A stretch of 64,000 nt of DNA from an uncultured Prochlorococcus sp. (lineage in GTDB: Bacteria; Cyanobacteriota; Cyanobacteriia; PCC-6307; Cyanobiaceae), in contig CACGKI010000006.1 in the NCBI GenBank assembly GCA_902573565.1, positions 19,012-83,011 on the forward strand, in the 5' to 3' direction. A model generated the notes under the pieces. That model had not been told where the DNA came from, did no database searches, and worked only from the letters and a program-made list of their open reading frames with translations. A program made the position numbers and the translations under genes. Numbering within the stretch: the first letter of the stretch is position 1; the number at the start of each line of letters is the position of its first letter. Of this stretch, positions 48,279 to 59,051 are shown in pieces.

Positions 48279-49401
48279 TTATTCAATAGATTGGTTAGAA
48301 GAAATATTCAAGCGTAATAATTCATGAATAAATGGTTCAAGTCCGCCATCTAAAACACTATCTAAGTCATTAGTCTCCTGCATAGTCCTGAGATCTTTTA
48401 CCATTTGATAGGGATGGAAAACATAATTTCTTATTTGATTGCCCCATGCAGCTTCCACGATATCACCTTTAATATCAGCGACTTCTGCAGCTCTTTGTTC
48501 TTTAGCAATCACTAGTAGTTTAGACTTAAGAAGTAACATTGCTTTTTCTTTATTTTGTAATTGAGATCTTTCTTGTGTACATCTTACTGAAATCCCTGAA
48601 GGCAAATGTACAATTCTCACTGCTGTTTCTACTTTGTTAACATTTTGTCCTCCAGCCCCACCGGATCTACTTGTTGTAATTTCCAAATCTTTTTCAGGTA
48701 TATCAAGTGAAATATTATCATCTAATTTTGGCATGACCTCCACCCCAGCAAAGCTGGTTTGTCTTTTACCATTAGCATTAAAAGGAGAAATTCTTACTAA
48801 TCTATGAGTTCCTTTTTCATGTTGTAAATATCCGTATGCATATTTTCCATCAATTTCAAAAGTTACACTTTTAATACCTGCTTCTTCTCCTTGCGATAAT
48901 TCATTGATGATTAAACTCATTTGATTATTATCGGCCCATCTTGAATACATTCTCAATAGGATTTCTACCCAATCCTGAGCATCTGTTCCACCAGCACCTG
49001 CGTTAATAGAAACTACTGCTCCTTCCTTATCGTATTCTCCACATAACAATCTTTCAAATTCCCATTTATCTAAATTATCTCTTAATTTCTTTAGGCCCTG
49101 CTTAGATTCCAAAATCATTTCTTCTTCTGGTTCTAAAGAATAAAGCTCAAGAGAGGCATTAGCATCAGAAATAAAAGTTTTCCATTTATCCAACAATTCG
49201 AGTTGTGCCTTAACATCATCAAGGATTAACATTTGTTTTTTCGCTTCTTCTTGATTCTCCCAAAATTCTGGCTGAGCAGAAATTTGCTCTAACTCTCTCC
49301 TTTTCGCTTTTAATCTTGGTACGTCAAAGACAATCCTGAGCATTACCCAGGCGCTCTGTTAGTTCCGAAAGATCTTTTTTGAAATCCGTAATATCTATCA
49401 A
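48279..49401 (-). CDS. prfB: Peptide chain release factor 2, with programmed +1 frameshift
   Basis: RF2 ends translation at UAA and UGA. A first frame starts at TTG 49401 and runs 25 codons to CTT (49329-49327), then meets TGA (49326-49324). Reading CTT, skipping T and continuing GAC gives the join [14 protein letters not shown], exactly as in RF2 genes that control their own level. An SD-like AGGA lies four bases before CTT. The second frame has the RF2 anticodon tripeptide SPF in [14 protein letters not shown] and GGAGGQ near residue 251 of the full product. Total length is about 373 aa. The ATG at 49343 is not the real start. Confidence 0.93.
49322..49340 (-). promoter_or_regulatory. prfB: RF2 recoding site
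   Basis: On the minus strand the site reads AGGA, four bases, then CTTTGAC. CTT slips to TTT when RF2 is scarce, so UGA is bypassed in the +1 frame. The element is the same heptamer as in E. coli prfB; only the SD spacing and strength differ slightly. Confidence 0.85.
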
Positions 49402-49477
49402 AATAGAATTTAATCGTTATTTATAATCTAACAGGCACTTTTGTTTAATAGTATAAACTAAGTATTATTTTAAAAAA

Positions 49478-49732
49478 ATGTCCAAAGTTGAAATTTATAC
49501 TTGGCAATATTGCCCATTCTGTATTCGAGCAAAATCTCTACTCAAGAAAAAAAATGTAAATTTTACTGAATATAAGATTGACGGCGATCAGGATGCCAGA
49601 GCATTGATGACTGAAAGAGCTGATGGTAGAAGAACATTACCACAAATATTTATAAATAACGAGGGTATCGGAGGCTGCGAAGATCTCTACACATTAGAAA
49701 ATGAAAAAAAATTAGACGCATTATTAAACTAG
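49478..49732 (+). CDS. grxC: Glutaredoxin (GrxC type)
   Basis: Glutaredoxin reduces disulfides and glutathione adducts with glutathione. The 84-aa product has the dithiol site CPFC followed by IRAKSLL near residues 11-14, the cis-proline segment [20 protein letters not shown] near 49-68, and standard length. The gene is five bases upstream of gshB, so glutathione synthesis and use are expressed together. It is divergent from prfB. Confidence 0.97.
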   Translation: MSKVEIYTWQYCPFCIRAKSLLKKKNVNFTEYKIDGDQDARALMTERADGRRTLPQIFINNEGIGGCEDLYTLENEKKLDALLN

Positions 49733-49737
49733 ATTTT

Positions 49738-50661
49738 ATGAAATTTTTATTCGTAATAGATCCAATAAAAAATATAAATCCCTTAAAAGATTCTTCTGCT
49801 GCTTTAATGCAAGCATCATCCAAAAAAAATATTGAAATCTGGTGTTGTACTCCACAAGACCTTGAAGCTAGAGGTGATGAAGTATGGGCATCTTCCGTAA
49901 AAGTTGAAGTCAATCCATGGATTTCTTTCAAAGAGAATGATTGCATCCCTCTCGCCGAATTTAATTGCATTTGGATGAGAAAAGATCCTCCTGTAAATGA
50001 GGCTTATTTGTATGCAACCCATCTTTTAGAAGTTGCTGAAAGAAAAGGAGTAAAAGTAATTAACAAACCTTCATCATTAAGAGCATGGAATGAAAAGTTA
50101 GGTGCTTTGAGATACAGCCACTTAATGGCACCTACAATAGTTGCCAGTAAGGTAAAAGATCTTATTAATTTTGCAAATATAAATAATGAAGTAGTCATAA
50201 AACCTCTTGGAGGAAAAGGTGGTCAAGGCGTAATAAGGATAAATAAAAATTCTCCAGGAATTAAATCAATCATTGAGTTAATCACTTCTCAAGAAGAATT
50301 ACCCGTTATGATGCAAAAATTTATTCCTGAAGTAATAGAGGGTGATAAAAGAATAATTATCGTAAACGGTGAAGCAATTGGATCTATAAATAGGATTCCT
50401 CAAGGAGGCGATTTTAGGAGTAATTTAGCGATGGGAGGGAAGGCTGAACCAACATTATTAACAGAAAAAGAAAAAAGTATCTGCTCAGAATTATCTCAAC
50501 ATTTCAAAGATGAAGGTTTATTTTTTGTAGGTATTGATGTAATAAATGGAATGCTTAGCGAGATTAATGTAACCAGTCCAACAGGTTTAAGAGAAATAGA
50601 AAATTTATCAAATAAGAATGTTTCAGCGGAAGTTATTGAAAAATTAGTGAAAATTATCTAG
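49738..50661 (+). CDS. gshB: Glutathione synthetase
   Basis: GshB joins glycine to gamma-glutamylcysteine using ATP. The 307-aa ATP-grasp product has [16 protein letters not shown] near the start, the ATP-binding [16 protein letters not shown] near residue 150, [17 protein letters not shown] near 220, and the metal-binding [12 protein letters not shown] near 282. It is complete and coupled with grxC. Its end overlaps the convergent menF by eight bases. Confidence 0.97.
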   Translation: MKFLFVIDPIKNINPLKDSSAALMQASSKKNIEIWCCTPQDLEARGDEVWASSVKVEVNPWISFKENDCIPLAEFNCIWMRKDPPVNEAYLYATHLLEVAERKGVKVINKPSSLRAWNEKLGALRYSHLMAPTIVASKVKDLINFANINNEVVIKPLGGKGGQGVIRINKNSPGIKSIIELITSQEELPVMMQKFIPEVIEGDKRIIIVNGEAIGSINRIPQGGDFRSNLAMGGKAEPTLLTEKEKSICSELSQHFKDEGLFFVGIDVINGMLSEINVTSPTGLREIENLSNKNVSAEVIEKLVKII

Positions 50662-52063
50662 GATTTTTAGCGAAAAATATTTGTTTTACTATAGATTCAA
50701 ATTTTAATTTAATCTCATCTATTTCTTTCTCTAAAACTGAGCCTGAAACTATACCTGAACCAGCAATAAATTCAATATTTTCTTCAATATATCTTGCGCC
50801 TCTTATTGCTAAAAGAAATGATGCATTTCCGGATGAATCAACCCAACCCATTGGAGAAGCATAATTTCCTCTAGGAAAAGACTCAAGAGTATTTATCCAA
50901 TCCAATGCTGCATTTTTTGGATATCCACAAACAGCTGGAGATGGATGTAAGTTTTTAAGCAATTCAAAAGGACATATATTTTCAACTTTAGAGAAAATGA
51001 GTGTTTGCAAATGAGAAATATCTCCAAATGAATTTACCTTGATATCACTTTTTTGAAAGTTTTTTATTTTTGAAACTTCTAAACATTTAATCAAATACTG
51101 TGTTACATAATTATGTTCCTTTAAGTCTTTAGTGCTTTTTAGGAGTTTCTTAAAATTTGAATTAGTAGAGATAGTTCCAGCAAGAGCCTCCAAAGTTAAA
51201 TTAGGTTTAGTAAAAGAAAATAATTTTTCTGGAGATGCTCCAAACAAAATATCCTTACTATTTCTTTTCCAAACGTATCTGCATGTATTTGGATGATTAT
51301 TTTTTAATCTTTTTAAAATTTCTAATAAATCTAATTTATTTTTAAATTTTATTTTAATTCTATTCGCTAAAACAATCTTTTCGAGAATACCTTTTTCTAC
51401 TAATTGAATTCCTCTATTTACTACTTTTTTCAAATTTGTATTAGAAGTTTCTAAGGAGTGCAAGAAATCATCAATAATAGGTAAATCAAAACTAGTTTTT
51501 AAACCAGATGATTTTAATAATTCTGAGCCAGAATTAATAACTTGATTTCTAATTGTCCATATTTCTTCAATTAATGTTCTTAATGATGATTTACCTTCAA
51601 CATGACCATTGATTCTTAACCAGCAATTCTTATCACTTTTAATTATTAATATTTTTGGTAAAATAGCTTCCAAACTAGGGACATCTGAAGATAAATTATT
51701 ATTTAAATTTTCAGAAAAAGAAAATAAATAAATTATTTTTGAGAGTGCAGAATTATGTGATTCATTAGTTAAGTTAATTAAATTTTTAAAATTCTCAGAA
51801 TTAAACTCTTTTGCCAACTCAAATCTTTTTGGACCATCCAAAGTAACATATTTACATTTCTCGAAAGCAATATATGAAATACCATTAGATTCCTCCCAAA
51901 ATGAAGAAAACGGATATTTATTTATAAACAATTCATATACTTGAAATAAATCAATACAAGGAATCTCAACACAAATACTTACTAATCCAGAATTCTCCAC
52001 TTTCTTATCGAAAGAGGAAAATACATCTTTTAAAAAATCTGTTAAGTTTAAATCATTTTTCAT
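50654..52063 (-). CDS. menF: Isochorismate synthase
   Basis: The enzyme isomerises chorismate to isochorismate, the first step of phylloquinone (vitamin K1) synthesis. The 469-aa product has the chorismate-binding domain with [14 protein letters not shown] near residue 230, FGASPEKLF near 275, [10 protein letters not shown] near 291, [18 protein letters not shown] near 375 and [18 protein letters not shown] near 430. The neighbouring men genes support this over salicylate or anthranilate synthase. The N-terminal half is weakly conserved. It is divergent from menA. Confidence 0.93.
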   Translation of the reverse strand: MKNDLNLTDFLKDVFSSFDKKVENSGLVSICVEIPCIDLFQVYELFINKYPFSSFWEESNGISYIAFEKCKYVTLDGPKRFELAKEFNSENFKNLINLTNESHNSALSKIIYLFSFSENLNNNLSSDVPSLEAILPKILIIKSDKNCWLRINGHVEGKSSLRTLIEEIWTIRNQVINSGSELLKSSGLKTSFDLPIIDDFLHSLETSNTNLKKVVNRGIQLVEKGILEKIVLANRIKIKFKNKLDLLEILKRLKNNHPNTCRYVWKRNSKDILFGASPEKLFSFTKPNLTLEALAGTISTNSNFKKLLKSTKDLKEHNYVTQYLIKCLEVSKIKNFQKSDIKVNSFGDISHLQTLIFSKVENICPFELLKNLHPSPAVCGYPKNAALDWINTLESFPRGNYASPMGWVDSSGNASFLLAIRGARYIEENIEFIAGSGIVSGSVLEKEIDEIKLKFESIVKQIFFAKNPR

Positions 52064-52164
52064 TACTTATTGAAAATAACTAAAAATCATGCAATAAAGT
52101 AAAAAATGTAACTCAATTTATAAACTACATTTAATAATGATCGAATTTTGTGTGTTAAATAAAA

Positions 52165-53082
52165 ATGGAAGAAGATAAAAAAAAATTATGGAAACAAGCA
52201 ATAAAATGGCCTCTTTATTCTGTTGCCATACTTCCGGTTTTAATAACAGGGGCTTACATACTAAATCAATATGAAAAGGTAAAAATTTATAATTTGATTG
52301 CATTTACTTTAGCTGCAATTTTTATATTACTTTGGGAAAACCTAACTAATGATTTATTCGACGCAGAGACAGGAATCGATGAATTTAAATTCCATTCAAT
52401 TGTAAATCTTGTAAAAAATAAAAAAATAATTTCATTTATTGCATATACATCTTTAGTTATTGGTTTATTAATAATTTCAATTATTTCATTATCAACAAGT
52501 ATAAACATTTTGATTTTGGTAGCATCATGCTGCTTTTTAGGATATTTATATCAAGGACCACCTTTTAGATTTGGCTATCAAGGTTTAGGAGAACCATTAT
52601 GCTGGCTTGCATTTGGACCTTTTGCTTACTCTGCAGTCTTAATTGCGTTAAATCCGTCTAATATTTACTTCGAAGATATTCCCTGGAAAGTTTCTTTATT
52701 ACTTGGTTCAGGACCTTCATTGGCAACAACTCTTGTATTATTTTGTTCTCATTTTCATCAAATTTCTGAAGATAAAAAGCATGGAAAAAATTCACCTTTA
52801 GTTCGACTAGGAGCAAAAAAAGGTTCTCAACTTGTGCCTTGGATAATTTTTACAATATATATTTTTCAACTTTTAACTATAGTTACTAGATTTATTCCAG
52901 TATTTTGTATCCTTTATTTGATTAGTTTTCCTCAAGCAATAAAGCTTATAAATTTATTACAATCTTCATATAAAAAACCTTCAACAATAAAAAATTCCAA
53001 ATTCGTCGCAATAAAATTTCAAACCCTTAATGGAGTTGGCTTAATCACAGGTTTAATATTTAATTACTTGCTTAATAAATGA
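52165..53082 (+). CDS. menA: 1,4-dihydroxy-2-naphthoate phytyltransferase
   Basis: MenA attaches the phytyl chain to dihydroxynaphthoate, a membrane step towards phylloquinone for photosystem I. The 305-aa UbiA-family product has about eight to nine membrane helices and the first Asp-rich motif NLTNDLFDAETGID near residue 60. The second motif is changed to SEDKKHGK near 207, but keeps acidic residues. It overlaps menC by four bases and heads menA-menC-menE. Confidence 0.93.
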   Translation: MEEDKKKLWKQAIKWPLYSVAILPVLITGAYILNQYEKVKIYNLIAFTLAAIFILLWENLTNDLFDAETGIDEFKFHSIVNLVKNKKIISFIAYTSLVIGLLIISIISLSTSINILILVASCCFLGYLYQGPPFRFGYQGLGEPLCWLAFGPFAYSAVLIALNPSNIYFEDIPWKVSLLLGSGPSLATTLVLFCSHFHQISEDKKHGKNSPLVRLGAKKGSQLVPWIIFTIYIFQLLTIVTRFIPVFCILYLISFPQAIKLINLLQSSYKKPSTIKNSKFVAIKFQTLNGVGLITGLIFNYLLNK

Positions 53083-54044
53083 ACTTAATATTTAAAAAAA
53101 AATCTTATAGTTTTAAGTTATCTACAAAAGTAGAAAATTCTAAAACCACTTATCTTACAAAACTGGGTTGGATAATTAAATTATCAAGTAATGATAAAAA
53201 AATTGGGTTTGGAGAAGTTTCACCGCTTTTAGAAAAGGACTTAAAAAAATGTGCAAAACAACTAAATATGATCCCCGAGAATGTGGAAGTATTTAATTTA
53301 TCTGAGCAAATAAATATTTTTCACCCATGCATTCAATCTGCAATAAATTCTGCATTAGCTGAGATAAATGGAAAAATAATTTTTAAAGAAAACTATGCCT
53401 TTGATGAAATTGATAAAACAGCCATACTTTTAAATTCTGATAATGTAATTTCAGAGCTAAATGAAATTAAGAAAAGACAATCTAATATTGGCAAATCAGT
53501 AACCATAAAATGGAAAGTAGCGTTAAAAGAAAACGATGAGGAAGAAGCAATTTTAGAAGAAATTTTAAGCCAAATAGATAATCATATTAAGTTAAGAATA
53601 GATGCTAATGGTTCTTGGGGAAGAAAGATAGCTAATAGATGGGCTGATATTTTGAAAGATAACAAAAATATAGATTGGTTAGAACAACCTCTCTGTGTTC
53701 ATGATATTGAAGGAATGGAAGAACTCAACAAAAAAATCCCAATAGCCTTAGATGAATCACTTTTGAAATTTCCAACTTTGATTGATGAATGGAAGGGTTG
53801 GCAAATTAGAAGGCCATCACAAGAAAATAATCCAGTTAAGCTTTTAAGAGAATTAGAAAATAAAAAAGCTTTAATATCTATAAGTACCTCATTTGAAACT
53901 GGAATAGGAAGGAGATGGCTTTATCATTTATCGTCTCTACAATTACAAGGACCAACTCCAAGAGTTTCTGGTTTAGCAATGAATAAATTTCCTAATTCGT
54001 TTCTATTTTTAAATGAAGCAAAAAAGATATGGGATCAACTATGA
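53079..54044 (+). CDS. menC: o-Succinylbenzoate synthase
   Basis: MenC dehydrates SHCHC to o-succinylbenzoate. The 321-aa enolase-superfamily product has KSVTIKWKVAL near residue 143, with the paired catalytic lysines, LRIDANGSWGRKIANRW near 173, EQPL near 204 and ALDESLLK near 223 as metal ligands. ISTSFETGIGR near 270 supplies the final part of the site. It overlaps menA by four and menE by sixteen bases, which indicates tight coupling. Confidence 0.93.
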   Translation: MNLIFKKKSYSFKLSTKVENSKTTYLTKLGWIIKLSSNDKKIGFGEVSPLLEKDLKKCAKQLNMIPENVEVFNLSEQINIFHPCIQSAINSALAEINGKIIFKENYAFDEIDKTAILLNSDNVISELNEIKKRQSNIGKSVTIKWKVALKENDEEEAILEEILSQIDNHIKLRIDANGSWGRKIANRWADILKDNKNIDWLEQPLCVHDIEGMEELNKKIPIALDESLLKFPTLIDEWKGWQIRRPSQENNPVKLLRELENKKALISISTSFETGIGRRWLYHLSSLQLQGPTPRVSGLAMNKFPNSFLFLNEAKKIWDQL

Positions 54045-55243
54045 AAAATAAAATTCATATTATTGAAGTTGAAAATAATGAAATTCAATCTGTAGAAAAA
54101 ATTATTAAAAAAATTAGAGAGAATAAAATTATTTATGTAAAAAACAAATTTTATGAAAACGAAGATGTATTAGATTCAATTAATGCAAATGGGCCAGCAA
54201 TCATATTAAACAGTAGTGGGAGTTCTGGAAAACCGAGAAAATGTTTTCACCCTTTAGATAATCTTAAATTATCTGCAGCTACATCAGGTCAATGGCTTAT
54301 AGAGCAGGGATTTGAATTACATAACTGCTTAATTTTAAATACTTTACCCCTGAACCATATAAGTGGATTAATACCAATTTTTAGAAGTCAAACTTGGGGG
54401 TGTGATTGTATTAATATTTCACCAAATTTAATAAAAAAAACTAGAGAACTTTTGCTTTTTACAATTAAATCTAAAAAAAACAAAAAACACTTGATTACGT
54501 CATTAGTACCTACACAATTACAAAGACTTTTAGCTCAAAAAGATGGTATTAGTTGGCTAAAAATTTTTGATCTAATTTGGGTAGGTGGTGCTTCAATTTC
54601 AGGGGAAACTGCAGAACTGTGTAGACAAGAAAAAATAAAATTAGCACCTTGTTACGGCTCAACTGAAACTGCGGCAATGGTTACGAGTTTAAAACCAAAA
54701 GAATTCTTAATGGGTTTTGAAAATGTTGGAGAAATACTACCTGATACAAAAATAAGAATTAACTCACAAGGATTAATCGAGATAAAATCAGCCAGAATTG
54801 GAATCGAAATAATAGACTCTTCAAAAACTGAAACTTTCAAAAATAAAAATGGGTGGTGGCAAACCGGTGATTTAGGTGAAATTAATCAAATCAATAATTC
54901 TTTATATTTGAAATTTATTGGAAGAAGTGATAACGCTTTTAATTCGGGAGGAGAAATCGTTTTCCCAGAAGTAATTGAATCACGATTAAATGATTTCATT
55001 ATGAAAAAAAGTATCCCAATTAATAAATTCAATATTTCAAAAGTATCCGACAAATTATGGGGAAATAAAATTAAAATAATTGTTGAATTTAAAGAACTTA
55101 CAAATCATAAAAATATTGAAAATTCATTAAATTCATTAAAAAAATTTTCTCAAAGTTGGCCTAAACATGAAAAACCTGAAAAGTGGATTGTTAAAAACAA
55201 AAATACCACTATAAAAAAAATAAACTATAAATTTAAAAAATAA
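54029..55243 (+). CDS. menE: o-Succinylbenzoate-CoA ligase
   Basis: MenE activates o-succinylbenzoate with ATP and CoA. The 404-aa adenylate-forming product is short and compact. It has the phosphate loop NSSGSSGKPRKCFHP near residue 57, NTLPLNHISGLIPI near 105, PCYGSTETAAM near 206 and the adenylate-binding WWQTGDLGEI near 275. It starts inside menC (16-base overlap). The C-terminal lid domain is present, with Lys-rich end TTIKKINYKFKK. Confidence 0.92.
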   Translation: MGSTMKNKIHIIEVENNEIQSVEKIIKKIRENKIIYVKNKFYENEDVLDSINANGPAIILNSSGSSGKPRKCFHPLDNLKLSAATSGQWLIEQGFELHNCLILNTLPLNHISGLIPIFRSQTWGCDCINISPNLIKKTRELLLFTIKSKKNKKHLITSLVPTQLQRLLAQKDGISWLKIFDLIWVGGASISGETAELCRQEKIKLAPCYGSTETAAMVTSLKPKEFLMGFENVGEILPDTKIRINSQGLIEIKSARIGIEIIDSSKTETFKNKNGWWQTGDLGEINQINNSLYLKFIGRSDNAFNSGGEIVFPEVIESRLNDFIMKKSIPINKFNISKVSDKLWGNKIKIIVEFKELTNHKNIENSLNSLKKFSQSWPKHEKPEKWIVKNKNTTIKKINYKFKK

Positions 55244-55246
55244 TAA

Positions 55247-55699
<453 letters not shown>

Positions 55700-55708
55700 T
55701 TAAAGAAC

Positions 55709-56896
55709 TTATCTATCAACAGATCCCATAATGACATCAATTGAGCCAAGGATTGCCATAATATCAGCGATTTTGGCACCTTTGAGAATATGAGGCAATA
55801 TTTGTAGATTATTTAAATCAGCTGCTCTGATTTTAAATCTCCATGGGGTAACTTCATTATTTCCTTGAATAAAAACACCTATTTCTCCTTTACCGGACTC
55901 TAATCTTGTATATAATTCCCCGTTGGGAATTTTAAAAGTTGGAGCAACCTTCTTAGCTACATATTGATAGTCAATACCAAATATTTCACTTTTCTTATCT
56001 TCAGTCGCCATTCTTTGGGCTTCTAAATTTTCTGTTGGACCTCCTGGAATCATTTTGCATGCTTGGCGAATGATGCTAAGTGATTGCCTCATCTCTTCAA
56101 CTCTTACTCGATATCTCGCATAACAATCTCCTTCTTTTTCTGAAGCAATCTTCCAATCAAAATCGTCATAACATTCATAGCTATCGACTTTCCTTAAGTC
56201 CCAGGAAACTCCAGAAGCTCTAAGCATTGGCCCAGACAAAGACCAGTTAATTGCCTGGTCTCTTTGTATTGTTCCAAGACCTTCAATTCTTTTTCTAAAA
56301 ATTGGATTATTTGTGATTAATTTTTCGTATTCATCTATTTTAGGACCGAACCAATCACAAAAATCAATACATTTTTCTAACCATCCATATGGTAGATCAC
56401 ATGCGACACCACCTATCCTAAAGAAATTATTATTTATTAGCCTTTGGCCAGTAGCAGCTTCCCAAAGATCATAAATCATTTCTCTTTCTCTAAAAATATA
56501 GAAAAATGGAGTTTGAGCTCCTACGTCTGCTAAAAAGGGACCAAGCCATAAAAGATGATTAGCAATACGATTAAGTTCCAGCATAAGAACTCTTATGTAA
56601 CTTGCTCTTTTAGGAACTGGAATATTAGCTAATCTTTCAGGAGCATTTACTACAATAGCTTCATAAAACATTCCTGCTGCATAATCCATTCTGCTTACAT
56701 AAGGGACATACATTACATTTGTCCTATTTTCAGCTATCTTTTCCATTCCTCTATGTAAATATCCAATTACCGGCTCACAATCAATGACATTCTCACCATC
56801 AAGAGTTACAACTAATCTTAAAACCCCATGCATTGAGGGATGGTGAGGGCCAAAATTGACCACCATTGGTTCTGTCCTAGTCTCTAGCTGAGCCAT
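55709..56896 (-). CDS. ndhH: NAD(P)H-quinone oxidoreductase subunit H (NDH-1 49 kDa)
   Basis: NdhH is a peripheral-arm subunit of the cyanobacterial NDH-1 complex, which passes electrons from ferredoxin to plastoquinone for cyclic flow and respiration. The 395-aa product has [15 protein letters not shown] near residue 14, [16 protein letters not shown] near 45, and ends in [14 protein letters not shown], all typical. It is the only ndh gene here. It is divergent from rsmH. Confidence 0.98.
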   Translation of the reverse strand: MAQLETRTEPMVVNFGPHHPSMHGVLRLVVTLDGENVIDCEPVIGYLHRGMEKIAENRTNVMYVPYVSRMDYAAGMFYEAIVVNAPERLANIPVPKRASYIRVLMLELNRIANHLLWLGPFLADVGAQTPFFYIFREREMIYDLWEAATGQRLINNNFFRIGGVACDLPYGWLEKCIDFCDWFGPKIDEYEKLITNNPIFRKRIEGLGTIQRDQAINWSLSGPMLRASGVSWDLRKVDSYECYDDFDWKIASEKEGDCYARYRVRVEEMRQSLSIIRQACKMIPGGPTENLEAQRMATEDKKSEIFGIDYQYVAKKVAPTFKIPNGELYTRLESGKGEIGVFIQGNNEVTPWRFKIRAADLNNLQILPHILKGAKIADIMAILGSIDVIMGSVDR

Positions 56897-56934
56897 TAGA
56901 AATTTAACTTCTAAACAAATCTTAGTCGAAAGTT

Positions 56935-57840
56935 ATGCAAACTGACCTATCTGATTCATCTTTTTTCAATCATAAATCAGTTATGACAGATGAGATTATG
57001 GCCTCATTAGAGCATTATCCATTAATAAACAACAAGCAACTTAAAGGAATAGACGCAACTTTAGGCGGAGGAGGGCACTCTTATAATTTATTGAGAAAAT
57101 ATTCGGATTTAAATATAATTGGACTTGATCAAGATCCATTCGCGAGAAAATCAGCATCAAAAAAGCTTGATGAATTTAAAAATAGGATTGATATAAGTGC
57201 TTCAAATTTTGCGGATTTTGTACCAAAAGAAAAAGTTTCTTTTGTGATTGCAGATCTTGGAGTGAATAGTAACCAAATTGATGACCCTAAAAGAGGATTT
57301 AGTTTCCAAAAAGATGGTCCACTTGATATGCGCATGAATCCTCTTCTTGAGTTTGATGCAGAGAAATTAATTGAGGCTTTAAATGAAAAAGATCTAGCTA
57401 ACCTGATTTATAAATATGGAGATGAGAGATTATCGAGAAAGATTGCTAGGAAAATAAAAATGGATTTGAAGGAAAATGGGAAATATTCTGGGACAAAAGA
57501 GTTAGCGTATTCTATTGCAGGCTGCTTCCCACCAAAACAAAGATATAAAAAAATACACCCAGCAACAAGAACATTTCAAGCACTAAGAATTGCTGTTAAT
57601 AAAGAAATTGAAGTATTAGAAAAATTTTTGAAAGTTGTTCCTGAATGGCTTTTGCCAGGGGGTATTATTTCTATTATTAGTTTTCATTCCCTTGAGGATA
57701 GGTTAGTTAAAAGTTATTTTAAGAATGATCAAAGACTAAAAAACCTTACAAAAAAACCAATTACTCCCTCCGAACAAGAAGTCGAACTTAATAGAAGAGC
57801 TAGAAGTGGGAAATTAAGAATTGCTCAATTAAGAAACTAA
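56935..57840 (+). CDS. rsmH: 16S rRNA (cytosine(1402)-N4)-methyltransferase RsmH
   Basis: RsmH methylates C1402 in the 16S rRNA decoding centre. The 301-aa product has HKSVMTDEIMASL near residue 13, the SAM-binding IDATLGGGGHSYNLL near 40, DLGVNSNQIDDPKRGFSF near 106, and HPATRTFQALRIAVNKE near 204. LLPGGIISIISFHSLEDRLV follows near 239. Length is normal. It converges with the cysteine desulfurase. Confidence 0.97.
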   Translation: MQTDLSDSSFFNHKSVMTDEIMASLEHYPLINNKQLKGIDATLGGGGHSYNLLRKYSDLNIIGLDQDPFARKSASKKLDEFKNRIDISASNFADFVPKEKVSFVIADLGVNSNQIDDPKRGFSFQKDGPLDMRMNPLLEFDAEKLIEALNEKDLANLIYKYGDERLSRKIARKIKMDLKENGKYSGTKELAYSIAGCFPPKQRYKKIHPATRTFQALRIAVNKEIEVLEKFLKVVPEWLLPGGIISIISFHSLEDRLVKSYFKNDQRLKNLTKKPITPSEQEVELNRRARSGKLRIAQLRN

Positions 57841-57846
57841 TAATTT

Positions 57847-58992
57847 TTAACGTAATGATTTGATCGTATCTGTAAGAATATTAATTACTTCTTTTATCTC
57901 GTTTGAATTAGTACTTAATCCAATACTTAACCTTACAGAAGATTCTACTTCTTTAAAAGATCTACCTAAGGCTAGTAAAACATGAGATGGTTCACCATTA
58001 CTGCATGCAGATCCACTAGAACAAATTATTTTGGATTTTAAAACTTTATGAAACTTTGCTCCGTTTAAATCTAATACAGTCAAATTTAAATTTTGAGGTA
58101 ATCTTTTTTCGATCGAGCCATTAATTAATAAACCAGAATTATTTTCTAACAAACCCTCCAATAGATTATTTCTATACAAAAGTAATTTCTCAGCATTACT
58201 TTTTTGATTAAAAACTGCTATCTCTATTGCTTTAGCAAAGCCAACTACTAAAGGAAGAGGTAATGTACCAGACCTGAAACCATATTCCTGACCTCCTCCA
58301 AAAATTAAAGGCTCAAGATTAATTTCTTCATCAATCAAAAGAAGTCCTATCCCTTTAGGACCATATATTTTATGAGAACTCATCGTTATCATATTTACAT
58401 CTGATAAAAGATTGTCTAACTCGATATAACCTAAACATTGTGCAAAATCAGAGTGAAAAGTTATTCCTCTCGATTTACATATCTTTGAAATATTCTCTAT
58501 AGGCTGAATAACTCCTATTTCATTATTTGCCAACATAACACTAACCATAAATGTATCTTCTCTTATATTTTTTTTGAATTGTTCTTCTGATATTAATCCA
58601 TCTTTCTCAGGATTAATTTCTGTAAGTTTAAATCCCTCTTTTTTTAGTTGGTTTAGTGGTTCAAGTACAGCTTTGTGCTCCGTTTTTAAGGTAATAATAT
58701 GTCCATAATTTCCTGTTTTTTTATAGTAATTTCTCGCAAAACCTAATAAGGCTAAGTTATTAGATTCTGTTGCGCCACTTGTAAAAATAACTTTTTTATT
58801 CTTGAGAAATAAATTTTGTTCTATTTTTTCTCTTGAGGCTTCCAATATAGCGCTTGCGTTAATACCTGCCAAATTAGATTTGCTTGCAGGGTTAGAAAAT
58901 ATCTCACTCCAAAAAGGCTTCATAGAATCAACAACATCTTTAGAGCAAGGAGTCGAAGATTGATAGTCTAGTAGTATGGGAGTTGATAGCAT
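57847..58992 (-). CDS. Cysteine desulfurase, NifS/IscS family
   Basis: The PLP enzyme takes sulfur from cysteine for iron-sulfur clusters and tRNA thiolation. The 381-aa product has the opening LLDYQSSTPCSKDVVDSM, TSGATESNNLALLG near residue 71, and HSDFAQCLG near 180. The PLP lysine is in MSSHKIYGPKGIGLL near 207 and the mobile-loop cysteine in ICSSGSACSNG near 327. That loop is NifS/IscS-like (group I). No scaffold gene is next to it, so its partner is not clear. Confidence 0.93.
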   Translation of the reverse strand: MLSTPILLDYQSSTPCSKDVVDSMKPFWSEIFSNPASKSNLAGINASAILEASREKIEQNLFLKNKKVIFTSGATESNNLALLGFARNYYKKTGNYGHIITLKTEHKAVLEPLNQLKKEGFKLTEINPEKDGLISEEQFKKNIREDTFMVSVMLANNEIGVIQPIENISKICKSRGITFHSDFAQCLGYIELDNLLSDVNMITMSSHKIYGPKGIGLLLIDEEINLEPLIFGGGQEYGFRSGTLPLPLVVGFAKAIEIAVFNQKSNAEKLLLYRNNLLEGLLENNSGLLINGSIEKRLPQNLNLTVLDLNGAKFHKVLKSKIICSSGSACSNGEPSHVLLALGRSFKEVESSVRLSIGLSTNSNEIKEVINILTDTIKSLR

Positions 58993-59051
58993 TGTGTATA
59001 TTATATAAAATTCTCTTTATTACTAGAAAATCAAATTAAAGAATTTAAAAA

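Noticed and set aside
48279..49343. prfB as a gene starting at the ATG 49343
   Set aside because: It would lack the first conserved helix, which is encoded upstream in another frame joined by the CTT-TGA-C recoding site.
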